A DNA stretch of 64,000 bases from Amaurobius ferox (Eukaryota > Arthropoda > Arachnida > Araneae > Amaurobiidae): contig OX578155.1 in the NCBI GenBank assembly GCA_951213105.1, positions 32,397,984 to 32,461,983 of the forward strand. Reading direction: 5' to 3'. Made by a program: the position numbers and the translations under genes. This document shows, piece by piece, positions 10,853-21,802 of the stretch. The notes under the pieces are model-generated. The model searched no databases. It saw nothing but the letters and a program-made list of their open reading frames with translations, and was not told the DNA's origin. The first letter of the stretch is position 1. Every line of letters starts with the position of its first letter.

Positions 10853-12900
10853 CCACTCTAACTAAAAAAGTAATTGACCGAATTTCATAAAATTTCGTAG
10901 GTAAGTCACTTGTGGGCGATTCTGGCGCTGATTAGTTTTGGATACGATTCGGGATAAAAGAACCCGCCTTATTTTGCGAAATGGCCCGCAAAAGCTTGTA
11001 TCCACTCTAGTTGAAAAACTCATGGACCGAATTTCACTCAATTTGGTAGATAAGTCACTTGTGGGTCATCCTGGTGCTGATTACATTTTGGTAGGATTCA
11101 GAAAAAAATAACCTGCCTTTTTTTGCAAAATGGCCCGCAAAAATCGCCAAAATCTAAAATAAAAAACTACGTATAATCAAATATATCCATTAAATGCTTG
11201 TTAAATACATAATTTTTAACGTAGAAAATAATAAGACCAACCCCATTACTCTAGGACTAGCCGTTCTCGAGATATTTTAGTTTTTTCGTATTTTCTCTAC
11301 GCCACCTTTAAAAATAAATCAAGTTATCAAATGAGAACGAAAATTGAATTGAAAGTGAATTAAATTTAATTAAAATAAAGAGAACGTGGATATAAGTCTG
11401 CAGGGAAAGTCATGTGCTGCCCACATCAGATTTTTACTTTCCCTGCAATACATGGTAATGTATAGGGAAAGTATTGGAATTATGCCGAAAATCGCAACTC
11501 GAGTTTTCGACGGATCTACACGTTTCGAGATCTCTAGAATACGAAAAAACTATTTTTAGCGTGACGTCTGTGTGTGTGTCTGTGCAGATTTTATATCCAC
11601 TCTAACTAAAAAACTAATTGACCGAATTTCATAAAATTTGGTAGGTATGTCACTTGTGGGCGAATCTGGTGCTGATTAGTTTTGGGTACGATTCGGGAAT
11701 AAAGAACCCGCCTTTTTTGCGAAATGGCCCGCAAAGGCTTGTGTCAGCTCTAGCTAAAATTCTAATGGACCGAATTTCACAAAATTTAGTGGATAAGTCG
11801 CATGTGAGTCACTCTGGTGCTGATTAGAATTTAGTACGATTCGAAAAAAAATAACCTGCATTTTTTTGCTAAATGGCCCCCCAAAATCGCCAAAATTTAA
11901 AATAAAGAACTACGTATGCTCAAATATATCCATTAAATACTTGTTTAATACATAGTTTTTAACGAAGAAAAGAATAAGGCCAACCCCATTACACTAGGAC
12001 TGGCCGTTCTCGAGATATTTTTATTTTTTCGTTTTTTCTCTACGTCACTTTTGAAAATGAGTCCAATTACCAAATGAGAACGAAAATTGAATTAATAGTG
12101 AATTAAATTTAATTAAAATAAAGAGAATGTGTATATATGTCTGCAGGGAAAGTCATGTGCTGCCCACATCAGATTTTTACTTTCCCTGCAATACATGGTA
12201 AGTAATGTATAGGAAAAGTATTGGAATCATGCCGAAAATCGCAACTCGAGTTTTCGAGGGAGCTACTCATTTTGAAACCTCTAGAATACAAAAAAAATAT
12301 TTTTAGTGTGACGTCTGTGTGCGTGCCTGTGTGTCTGTCTGTCTGTCTGTCTGTGTGTCTGCCTGTCTACCTGTCTGCTTGTGCAATGTATGTATCCACT
12401 CTAACTCAAAAACTAATGCGCTGAATTTCATAAAATTTGGTAGGTAGGTCACTTGGGTATGACCCTGGTGCTGATTAGATTTTGGGACGATTCGTAAAAA
12501 CAAAACCCGCCTTTTTTGCGAAATAGCCGTAAAAATTTCATGTATCCACTTTAGCTAAATTACTAATTTATCAAATTTCACAAAATTTGGTAGGTAAGTT
12601 ACTTGTAGGATGCTCTGGTTCTGATTACATTTTGGTATTAATCAGGAAAGAACAACCTGACTTTTTTACGAAATGGCCCTCAAAAATCGCTAAAATCTGA
12701 AAAAAAAAAAGCTTTATATGTTCAAATATATCAATTAAATGCTTGTTTTATAAGTAATTTTTGATGAGAAAAAGAATAAGAACAGCTCTATTAGTCTAGG
12801 ACTAATCGTTTTCTAGATATTTGAGATTTTTCACGTTTAGATATTCCGCTTTTGAAAAAATGTCCAATTACCAAATAAAAACTGAAATTGAATTAAAAAT
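10853..12900. repeat. Tandem repeat of about 742 bp, nearly three copies
   Basis: Copies: 10853-11377 (5'-truncated), 11378-12119 (complete) and 12120 to about 12900. Each contains an inner direct duplication of about 150 bp that begins 'ccactctaactaaaaaa' or a variant. The two complete starts carry a hairpin with 12-bp arms, tgcagggaaagt and its complement (11399-11410/11436-11447; 12142-12153/12179-12190). They also hold GT/CTGT microsatellites (near 11568 and 12311-12390). No gene recognised. Confidence 0.75.
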
Positions 12901-12946
12901 GCAAATTTAGTGTTATTTTGTGCAATTAAACTCAATTTAATGAGTT

Positions 12947-13510
12947 ATTTTAAATAATAAAAGGCGATGTCTGTCTGTCTGTGCGTCTGTCTGTGTGTCT
13001 GTCTCTGTGTCTTATACACTAATCGTTCAGCGACCGCGCGTCGGAGAGCTACGAAATTTGGCAGTTAGAGACCCGGGGGGGGATACGTGAAAACCGATTT
13101 TTAAAAATTTAATTATTTTTTTTGGTTATTTAATGTTTTATGCGATTTCGACCGTTTTTTGCAATTTTTGCCCTTTTTCCTCCACGATCCATACGTCGTA
13201 GAAAAAAACAAATCACACCACCGGAAAGAGCAGACAATTGCGAGTAAAAATATATCAATTTCAAATCTGAATTTCGATTTCTAATATTTTTTAAAGATTT
13301 TAAAACTAAAGTCACTTTTGGCTACAAAAACTCGATTTTTGCTTTTTAAATTCTCGCATTGTAAAAAGTACTCATAATTTCGACTAATAATTTTCATTTT
13401 TAGATAGCTCAAACATCTGGCTTTCTTACAAGCCCAATCTGGTCAAGAAATTATTATAAATATCCACAGGATTGCGAATTTAATGAACTAATGATTTTAA
13501 ATTTCTCGGC
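12947..13510. repeat. Dispersed repeat R2, copy b
   Basis: Direct copy of 9525-10090, with a (TGTC)n-like tract at 12969-13015. It ends at 'atttctcggcaatccg', where dispersed block D2 begins. Confidence 0.7.
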
Positions 13511-14396
13511 AATCCGCTACCGGCATCCCAACCCGCCTTTGGCTGACTGCACGATTCTCTCAAGCAGTTCTCTGTCTGGGGCATCCTGAGTTTCTGCGAC
13601 GGTAATCTGTGTCTTCTCTTATCCATAAACATATCTACGAATCTTTTTCAAAAGCCCTCCCACAAATGAAAGCTGCAACCCACGATCTAGATAAAATACA
13701 GATTCTATGCTGTAGGCTTTGCGAACTCTTCGTGTAGACCCGAACCCCTGTAATTATCCGATTCAGATGGGCCCACAATCCGCGCGTTTATTAAAAACGC
13801 AGCTTTCATGGTTTCAAGGTTAGTGCTCCACGGAGCACAGGTAGACTCCTCCCACATTTACCTTTACTTTTCGAGGAAAAATTTTCCTCTTATTCCAAAT
13901 TCTGCAACTCGACAGATCTCGATTGTGGTTCGTCACAATAGGGATCGAAAAGCACCTCCCGTTTTTTTTAAACTTCTTTTACGTAAATTATCTTTCATTA
14001 CTATTTCCCAGCCGACCCTTAAGATTGGAGTTTAAAGGCAACCTTCGGCTGCCACACTCCGTAATTGGTTAGTCCTTGAAACCTTGAAACCTTCTGTAAT
14101 CCACTTTTGACCATATCGCTCCGACCAAGATGGCGACTGTTACTTCTGTTGGAACAATCAGTTTCCCTTAGTCTTATGATGTGACCTTTCTCGAACGCCG
14201 ATAATTATTTGTAGCGCCGTCGAGTAAGTTTCAAAGGTATCTTTGTACACAACTTGCAGTACCGAAGCAGGAATTCCAGTTCCAATTGCTCGTGAATAAG
14301 AACACATTGTCGTTTTAAATAGTGCACGATGCGTCGTTCTCATGCGGATTGCAAGAGATCTATAACATCTTTGGCGCTGATAGTTTGATCATTTAC
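13505..14396. repeat. Dispersed block copy D2 (empty site for the non-LTR insertion)
   Basis: Matches 1180-1556 and 4457-4925 as one continuous sequence. It therefore shows the state before the retrotransposon inserted, with the single target sequence near 13890 (cttattccaaatt). It ends 'gatcatttacag' exactly where the hAT terminus starts. No function recognised. Confidence 0.75.
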
Positions 14397-14613
14397 AGCA
14401 GTGTTTCCCAAACTTTTGACATATGTGTACCCCTTCTATAACTTTCGTAAAGCTGAGTACCTCTCGTAAAAAAAAATGGATGTATTTTAATAACAATCAA
14501 AATGTATTTTTTTTCCTTTTTTGTGACATACACAAAATAATAAGAAAATAGAAATAAAATTATTCATAATAAAATATGAATAAAAGTTATATTATAAATA
14601 ACGTTTATTTGGA

Positions 14614-16823
14614 TCAATGAGAAAGATGAAATTGTTTGTGCTGAGATAACAGATCGTCATAATTTGGTTCCCTTTTTGTTAATGTTATTCTGAGATGTGG
14701 TTCCACGTCCAATAGTTTGTTCCTTTTTTACGACTTAATGTCTGCAAATGCTGAAAAAGCAACTTCACATAAATATGAAGTTCGAAAAGGCAAGATGTAT
14801 TTTAGAACTTTTACTGTTAAAACCGGATACACAAGTTGCATTTGTAACCAGAATGATGTTAAAGTACTCTCCTTATGTTTATTTTTCAAGAATCCGTCTG
14901 AAGTCAATTCCAACAATTGCTCTTCTTCCGCATGCGACAAATCTTCTGGCATGGATGTTGTGTTAATGTTAAACGGATATCTTATCCATTCAATATTTTT
15001 GGTTAAATCAGGGAAATAGTTTTTCAATCCCACTTGCAAACTCTCCAAATGCTGTGTTATGCATTTCAGAGTATCAGCATAAATTTTAGTAGTCGAACTT
15101 GTTATAAACTCATGAAGAGAGGGAATCGAGTCTACTTCTCCATTACCAACTCTCTTTTGCCATAACTTTAGTTTTGCGATGGCAGCGTTCACTTTATCTT
15201 GAACGTGAAACAATGAAATTTCTTTGCCTTGTAACGATAAGTTGAGGCAATTTAAAACAGAGAATATATCTGCTACGTATGCTAGTTTACAAAGCCATTT
15301 CCAGTCATGTAAACAATTTTTCAACTCAAATCTATCATTAAGAAAACATTGAAATTCATGTCTATGTTCAAACAACCGATTTTGAATTTTTCCTCGACAT
15401 AGCCAACGAACATCGGTATGATAAAGAAGCTGGGTATGACTACTTTCCATTTCTTTGCATATTTGAGAAAAACGTCGTGCATACAAAGGACGGTTTTTAA
15501 TGTAGTTAACGATTTTCACGCTTTCATCCAGAACTTTCTGTAGATCAGCGGGCATCTTACGTGTTGCCAAAGCCTCTCTGTGCATGCAACAATGTGTGGA
15601 TATGACATTTGGGGCAACATTTTGAATTCTTGCAACGAGTCCTTTATTAATTCCGACCATACTTTTTGCTCCATCTGTGCTTATTCCAAGACATTTATTC
15701 CAATCAATTTTGTTCTCTTGCATAAATTTTTTCATAACATTAAAAATATCTTCTCCTGTTTTGTGACCTAATAAAGGCTGGACAAATAAAAAGTCGTCAT
15801 GAATTTCTTGATTTTTTTTTTGTATCTAACAAACGCCATAAGATTTGCAAAATTCACAATATCAGTGGACTCATCGGCTTGCAATGCATAATAACGACTT
15901 TAAGAAGTATCAGATAATAACATCTGTTGTTGTTGTTGCTTATGACCCCTGTTTCTGCATTAGCACGAATACAGGTCCAGTGACACCAGAAGAAAGACAG
16001 AGAGAATGACACACAAGACAAGAATACAAAGTTTATTAATACATGCAAGCATCACTTACTAAGGTCTGAAGGGTGCAGCTTCTCATTTAACGAGGACCCA
16101 GAAGGCGGAGGACTGTCTTCATCCTCAGGAAAACAACCATGCCTTACTCAGGATTCGAACCCAAGCCCACTAGACAGCAGCCGGTGACGCTATCCACTTC
16201 ACCACGATAATAACATATGTTTCATATTATTAGACATATCAATGATTCGTTGATGAACTGTATTATTTGAGAGAGAAACGCGGTCAAAAGTTTGTTTCGC
16301 TCTATCTCCTATCAGTACTTCTGCCATTATCTTGGCTGCAGGCTTGATAAAAAATTTCGCCAATGGTTTCCGCTGCACGACATATCGCAATTGAAAGCGA
16401 CATGCGATACGAAGTTTCCAGCATTTTTTGATTGTCATCTCCTGTCAAACCCCGCATTACTTTTCAAGACAGATTTAAATCCTTAAGTTTATTTTCAAAA
16501 AAATCTATGGGTTTTTCTTTGTACTGATTATGGTTTGTCTCAAAATGGCGCTTTGAGTTCGATGGCTTCATGCTTTCGTTTGTTAATTTTTCAAAACAAA
16601 TGACGCAAAATGGAATAGGCTCATTTTCACCTCCAGTCCATGAGAATCCAAATTTAAGATATTCTTTGTCGTACTTGCGAGTTTTCCTTGCTTTTTTCTT
16701 AACAGGTTCCTTCAGAATTGAAGTTGATTCGTCGTTAAATGCATTATTTCCTGTTTGTTGATTGCTACTATTATCATTACTTTCTTTCGGTGTAGTAGTT
16801 CCAGATTTCAACCAGAGATCCAT
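14614..16823 (-). pseudogene. hAT transposase, BED-finger type (ZBED5/FAM200/SCAND3-like), disrupted
   Basis: Transposases of this group cut and paste the element through an RNase H-like DDE core. The N-terminal part (16823-16464) has a BED zinc finger: FSWTGG, CVIC and RHFETNH. The segment before 16217 carries the 'SLSNNTVHQRI' motif. After the SINE interruption, ADESTD (near 15875) holds the first catalytic aspartate and STDGAKSM the second. HREALA, DVRWLCRGK and a 'TSYLCEVAFSAF' dimerisation motif follow. Breaks: a stop and frame changes near 16440-16464, the SINE at 15924-16205, a frameshift at an A-run near 15825, and a TAA just after ADIKS (14725-14727). The C-terminal tail reads on from there to 14614. 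The longest open piece is 14728-15735, 335 residues. It cannot make a full protein. Confidence 0.88.
15924..16205 (-). mobile_element. tRNA-derived SINE nested in the hAT transposase
   Basis: On the minus strand the head at 16205 reads as a tRNA-like sequence with an A-box region 'gtggatagcgtcacc' and a B box 'ggttcgaatcc'. The other end is an (aac)n tail. Perfect 11-bp target duplications, gataataacat, lie at 15913-15923 and 16206-16216. The body differs from the SINE at 7004-7304, so two SINE families are present. Confidence 0.88.
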
Positions 16824-17104
16824 AATCTATGTTAGGGATAAAAGCTGTATTTTATAAAAGTAATCAAAATCAGTGGGACTTAAGCACATAACAAACATTT
16901 CCTATAAGAAAAATGACACATAAGCTAAAAATACACAGGCGCCTGGAGAAGCCACTAACTATTAACGAAGTTAGTTGTTTCTGCAACGAAGTGTGGTATA
17001 TTTCCGCCGTGTCAAACCGGACCATCTCACGCCTCACAAGACTGTCTTGACTTGACTCATGAGAACGTAGAATTTGGCGCAGATAAGCACGGTGCAGTGC
17101 ATAT

Positions 17105-17201
17105 CCCCACCAAACTCCGGTGCAAGGCGTACCCCCACCAAACTCCGGTGCAAGGCGTACCCCCACCAAACTCCGGTGCAACGCGTACCCCCACCAAACT
17201 C
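17105..17201. repeat. 28-bp minisatellite in the hAT right end
   Basis: Three copies of a 28-bp unit (17105-17132, 17133-17160, 17161-17188) plus a partial fourth. The unit contains ccccaccaaactccgg and ends gcgtac. The latter motif recurs in the adjoining terminus (gtacgcgtacc), so these may be amplified subterminal repeats. Confidence 0.85.
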
Positions 17202-17247
17202 TTCCCGTACCCCTGGGGGTACGCGTACCACACTTTGGGAAACACTG

Positions 17248-18290
17248 CAGTAAGGGTTGCAAAGCTTTCTTTTCCTCTGTACTCCAGGAGCATCTTCTCA
17301 ATCTCCCACTCAATTTGGAAAGTTCCTTTGCGTCCAAGGTTTGGCAGTCTGGTTTTTTTGGGAATTAGTTTGTTGTTTCTTATTGGGATTTTGAAATTAT
17401 TTATTTTGGGAATTTCCTTAATGTTTCCAGTCATTTCTAATTGTTCAGTTTCAAGATCTTTGTTGTTGCGGTAGATCAATTAATCTGGTAAAAGGTCTCC
17501 ATCTGAAATAACACGTGCCAGTAGGCCTTTGTCAGGTTTATTAGATGATTTCTTTTTTGATGAAGACTTCCTCAGTCTCAGAGATGTCAATTTCATTATC
17601 GTTGTTAAAGTCTTCATGTCGGTTAACAGCGTAAAGATTTCCGTTCCTCCAATTTTCTCTTGGGATTTGCTTCTATTCGGATACGAAATTAAAGTAGAGT
17701 TCCCGGATTGTACGAATGCATCGCTAACTGCGAGTTTACGCATTAGTTTCAGATACTTTCATGAAACACACCCTGAGCATGATCAGGTCATTGTCTTTGT
17801 CCCAGGAGCCAAAGTTCCCGGTATAATGGCTGCTGTCCTCACTTCCTCAAGGCCTTGATCTTTATAGTAATTTGCAATATTTTTATATTTTCCTCCTTAC
17901 AAGTACGCGCAGCCTTATATGCGTCCGCTCCATTATGGAAGCAAAACTGACATAGATTATGAGGCAGAAGGGCCTTTTCTTGGTATGAGATCAGGTCTGG
18001 GTCTTGTGTCATCTCCTGGTTTGTTAACGGATGGCAAAGGCAACTGTTCTCATCGGCAGTTATTAGTTTCAATGAGGCACTTTGCTGTGGATCATTATTG
18101 CTAATTAAATTCTTATAATCTTGATACACTGCATTGATTGTATGCACTTCCCCTGCTGCGGCCATTGCACTTAGTTGCTGGGTGTTAATTGTTGGAGAAT
18201 ATCCCTTTTATCCTTTTTAGCACTGTGCTGGTCATTTTATAGGGCGTCATCCGAGTGTTCGAGTCGTTATTCCTATATTCCATTTATGAT
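17248..18290 (-). pseudogene. Decayed coding-like region, 5' part (unit 0 copy)
   Basis: The minus-strand frame 18165-17839 (108 residues, MAAAGEVHT...) contains the stretch NLCQFCFHNGADAYKAARTC. A C-x2-C-x2-NG pattern of this kind occurs in the first zinc finger of nanos proteins. It is followed after a frame change by 17743-17480 (MRKLAVSDAF...) and then by a 'FQIEWEIEKM' segment before the hAT junction. The unit 3 copy (30600-32280) is longer. Several stops and frameshifts make it non-functional. The nanos link is weak: the cysteine/histidine ligands beyond the first pair are not preserved. Confidence 0.45.
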
Positions 18291-19181
18291 GGAAGGTCAC
18301 GATGTTTAATTCCTGTGAATTGAACCTTGGCACACCTCTGTTTCACGCCTAAATTTCCAGGATTCCTCATTGGACTCCGCTATATAGGTTAGGTTTTCCT
18401 TACACTGGTCTGTTCAGGTGGTTACAAATGTTTACTATACTTGAACTCCCTGTAGGGGGTTACGCTCGAAGTCGAGGTAGCCGGAAATAGTCGGCACTCG
18501 GACATCGATTCTTTGTTAGGAATTTTATTTTTTAATTCTTTTCTTCACGACAATGCCCGATCTTAACTTCTGTTGGAGCTTCTTGTCTTGATCGTTCTGC
18601 CCGACCTCCCCGGCTGGATTTCTTTTTGCTCTCCTTCTTTAGGGACCTCCATCTGCGCGCCGGTCGAGATGCGTCCACTGTTTCAATATGACAACCTGGA
18701 TGTTATTCTTTATGTTAATCTTTACTAAAAAATACGTTATAATAAACAGTTTAAAAATGTATTGCCGATAATATCCTCGATTTGATACTATCCTCCAATA
18801 GAAATTTGTATTCAGTGAACGGCGAAAATTTGACTTCTTCTAGCGGCGAATAATCAGTTAATCACTTGCAGCAAAATATTTAAATCATTGGACATCTAAT
18901 TACGGGATTCATGTTCAAATTTTCTCAAATAGCGTAGTATTCTACTCCTCAATTTATGGGCATTTTGAAGTGGCGCTTTATCTGGGAATGTAACAGATTT
19001 TAATCCCCATTTGATAAAATTGAGATGTTGGAAGGACAGTCAGATCTGCTACGAAAATAAGGAAAATTACAGAATAAAGTGTGCTTGACAGATTACTTCC
19101 GCCAAGTCCTAGGATAAAAATGTAGAAAAAACTAATATATTTCCGGAAAACAGATCAGAGCGGAAAAAATACGATACAAAT

Positions 19182-19241
19182 TTATACCACTATTAGAAAT
19201 TAAGATTTTACAATATATAGATAAATAACAGACGCTTAAAC
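19182..19241 (+). promoter_or_regulatory. snRNA promoter of U1 copy 1
   Basis: A PSE-like element (ttataccactattagaaat, from -60) and an AT-rich tatatagataaat stretch, both at the same distance from the RNA start as in the other units. Confidence 0.6.
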
Positions 19242-19400
19242 ATACTTACCTGGCACTGGGAACAGCCTTGATCACCAAGGAGGCTTCCCCGAATTGAGGC
19301 CTCTCATTGCACACCGAGGGGTTGACGCTCGCCACATTCGCAAATTGCGATTGATTGGGGTGCGTAATTTTTGGTAGTGGGACTGCCTTCGCGCCGTCCT
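19242..19400 (+). ncRNA. U1 spliceosomal snRNA, copy 1 (edge copy, probably impaired)
   Basis: U1 RNA pairs with the 5' splice site at the start of intron recognition. The 5' end atacttacctgg and Sm site aatttttgg are intact. Compared with copies 4-9 it has G52A, A123G, G146C and C159T. G146C breaks the base pair closing the UUCG tetraloop of stem-loop IV, and C159T weakens the last pair. It shares the family-wide C at nt 35 in stem-loop I. The 3'-box-like motif is at 19407-19419. It may be transcribed, but the RNA may be unstable. Confidence 0.85.
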
Positions 19401-20359
19401 TCATGTATTAATAATAGACAAATAAATATTTCTAAATAATGGTCAGATATTTTACAGGAGACCAACGGGTTTTAGTTATGGCTCTAACCATCCGCTCGTC
19501 TGGCGGCGTCAAACGAGGCAGGAACAGATGTGCCTCAAGTCGACACACCTAAGTGCACTTATCAGGTTTAACTGGCACCTATGGCATGGGAGGTCTGAAA
19601 AGTGCACTACTACGGGTACTGCCCATTTGCCAGGATATTATTTGCCGAAAACAGAGGGTGCTGACTCGCTGCAGAAACCTGAGCCGCAGGCTCCACAATA
19701 ATTCTTTGGTGACATCATCCGGACATAGGTTGGGTCAGTATCCATTTCTCGGAAACTGAGAGACTTGGGAAGTGAGCAGGGGCGAGAGCGGGAGTGGCCG
19801 CAGGTCCTAGGTCCTCGTAAATTGTATAAATTCAAGGGTGGCAAATTTGATCAACTTGGGGGCCACGCACCTGCTGGGTAGAATAGATATTGTATTTACA
19901 ATCTTCAGCCCTAAAGTTTATTTTTGCTACGCCTCCATGTCAAGATAGTGATGCAGAGCTTGTGTTCCATCAGTTCAGAATTTCTACGAACTCATTTTGC
20001 TTGGATAAGTTTGCTTTACAGGATTTTGCACGGGGATTGTTTTAACGGTCTTTACGACTGTCTCAGCTAATGGATTCTCGCAGGTTTGACAACTCGCGTG
20101 GGAGAAGGAACTCGAGTATTCTTAGTTCAGGAGTTAAGCATTGTCATGCTGATTAGTCAAATGATTTTTCACATCTTGTATATAGACGGTGTTTTAGGAT
20201 CTATTTGGAGTATCTGAGTGCAATATTGTGGTTGCTTCAGTTTGATTGGTGATGCTTGTACGAAATTTCATTACACTTTCTTCATGTTCATTTGCTAAAG
20301 CAGAGGCTTGATTTTTTGGAATGGCGCTTTTCTCTGTTGATTGCCTTCCTCGGATGCCT

Positions 20360-21125
20360 TTAGTCAATTGCTGAAGCAGTGAAGAGAGTTGTTCACTTCG
20401 GGAGCACGGTGCATTGTACCATTGTCTTGTGGATTATCCGTAAGTTGTCAATTTTTCGGGTCCATTATCGATTGTGTTTAGACGTTGTCTCTGAGTTTGT
20501 TTGGGATAGAGGTTTCTCTTTCTCCCACTCTTACAGCTTTCCAGTTTTCAATCTTGGTGTTGGTGACCGACATCGAGAAGCTTGCATTGTCATTACTTCC
20601 AGCATTGTCCCTTTCGTATCGGTCAGGACTGCACCGGACTTCTAGTCGACTATTTCCTCTATCAAACTCACTGCATGTCATCAGGCTTGTGGTGTCACTG
20701 ATAGAATTAGCGTCATAAATTGGACAGTCATTTTTTAAAATACTAATACAACGTTCAGGTTGGGAGTATTTTCTGTGGAGGTTCATAAAAGTTTGCTCGC
20801 TGAATCGTGCTCTATATTTATCCCAGGAGAGAGAATCTGTACTTTTAGTGAAGTACTCTCTCCTAGGAATAGTTGTTCGATAAGCAATCAAAGTCAACAT
20901 GATATTGGAATGCCTAAATCCGGTGCAGGGCATTTGATGGGCCGGCGACATCAATTTCGTTCATGTCCTTCATGTGATTGAAGTTTGCGTCTATAAGTTC
21001 TTCATCGTTGAATGCAGTAAGGGTTGCAAAGCTTTCTTTTCCTCTGCACTCCAGGATCATCTTCTCAATCTCCCACTCAATTTGGAAAATTCCTTTGCGT
21101 CCAAGGTTTGGCAAGTCCAGCAAGG
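20360..21125 (-). pseudogene. Decayed coding-like region, 3' part (unit 1 copy)
   Basis: The minus-strand frame 20954-20478 (158 residues) is the longest open piece, rich in Ser/Asp/Asn with no recognised domain. Upstream of it (21125-20960) lies a fragment with EWEIEKMILE and KESFATLTAFNDEELID, which matches the start of the homologous piece in unit 0. The region is cut at 21120, where a short duplication of 'ggcaagtccag' marks the deletion junction. I do not recognise the protein. Confidence 0.4.
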
Positions 21126-21802
21126 CAAGTCCAGGTCGCCAATACCACGTAGAATTCATAAAATCGTATTTAAATTGGTAAATTCTTTCTAATTAATTAC
21201 AGTACCGTAATTCACATAAAAGTAAGGAAATAAAGATCTAATTAATAGATATAACTGGTATTCAAAGATTTTGTATCCAGAAGCAACATAAATTAAGTCG
21301 TGAAAGCAATTCAGCACCTCATCCATTTTGCTTATTAGTAGCAAAGTAATAACCGATATGTGATTCTAAGTATATACTACTTGCAATTAGTGAAATTTAA
21401 ACAACATAAATTGTAAATACTTTGAGGATATTTAATAGTAAATAATCAATTGTGTGAATTTATAGACAGAGGCTAGTATATTGAAAAAATAACAAGGTCC
21501 ACCATCCCTTTCCTCTCTTTGTAAAGCAGCACTTAGCACTCCTCTATTGCCACCACACATCTTTCCTCTATTTGGATAGCAGTACTCAGTAGTGAGATTA
21601 ATAAGATATAAATTAACTAGGAGACATTATACGACTATAAATAAAATACCTTGAGACTTTGCGTCATAATTGAAGTAATTTTGATTCTTTGGAGATTCGA
21701 GAGAAATTGTATTCTTATAATGTCTGTCTGGAATAGGCGACGCCTTTCTCTACTTCTTCTCTGTTAGACTGGTTAATTAGTTTGCACAGATAACTTTCGA
21801 CT

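Larger units (their letters stand above)
14399..17247 (-). mobile_element. hAT-superfamily DNA transposon, defective
   Basis: The ends are inverted repeats: the left begins cagtgtttcccaaac and the right ends ctttgggaaacactg. Both are typical of hAT elements. The transposase lies on the minus strand (14614-16823). An 8-bp target duplication is expected for hAT, but the flanks (atttacag on the left, cagtaagg on the right) do not match. The right flank belongs to the U1 array and the left to dispersed block D2, so the two sides appear to come from different loci. The right end carries a 28-bp minisatellite, and a SINE is nested inside. Confidence 0.85.
17248..19241. repeat. U1 array, unit 0 (partial, array edge)
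   Basis: First sequence homologous to the array. 17248-18700 matches 31246-32697 of unit 3. At about 18700 it jumps directly to the segment upstream of U1 (equivalent to 35290), a deletion of about 2.6 kb relative to unit 3. Its left boundary coincides with the hAT terminus. Confidence 0.8.

Noticed and set aside
14391..14406. A possible 8-bp target duplication for the hAT element
   Set aside because: The sequence left of the element (atttacag) does not match that on the right (cagtaagg) in any shifted register.
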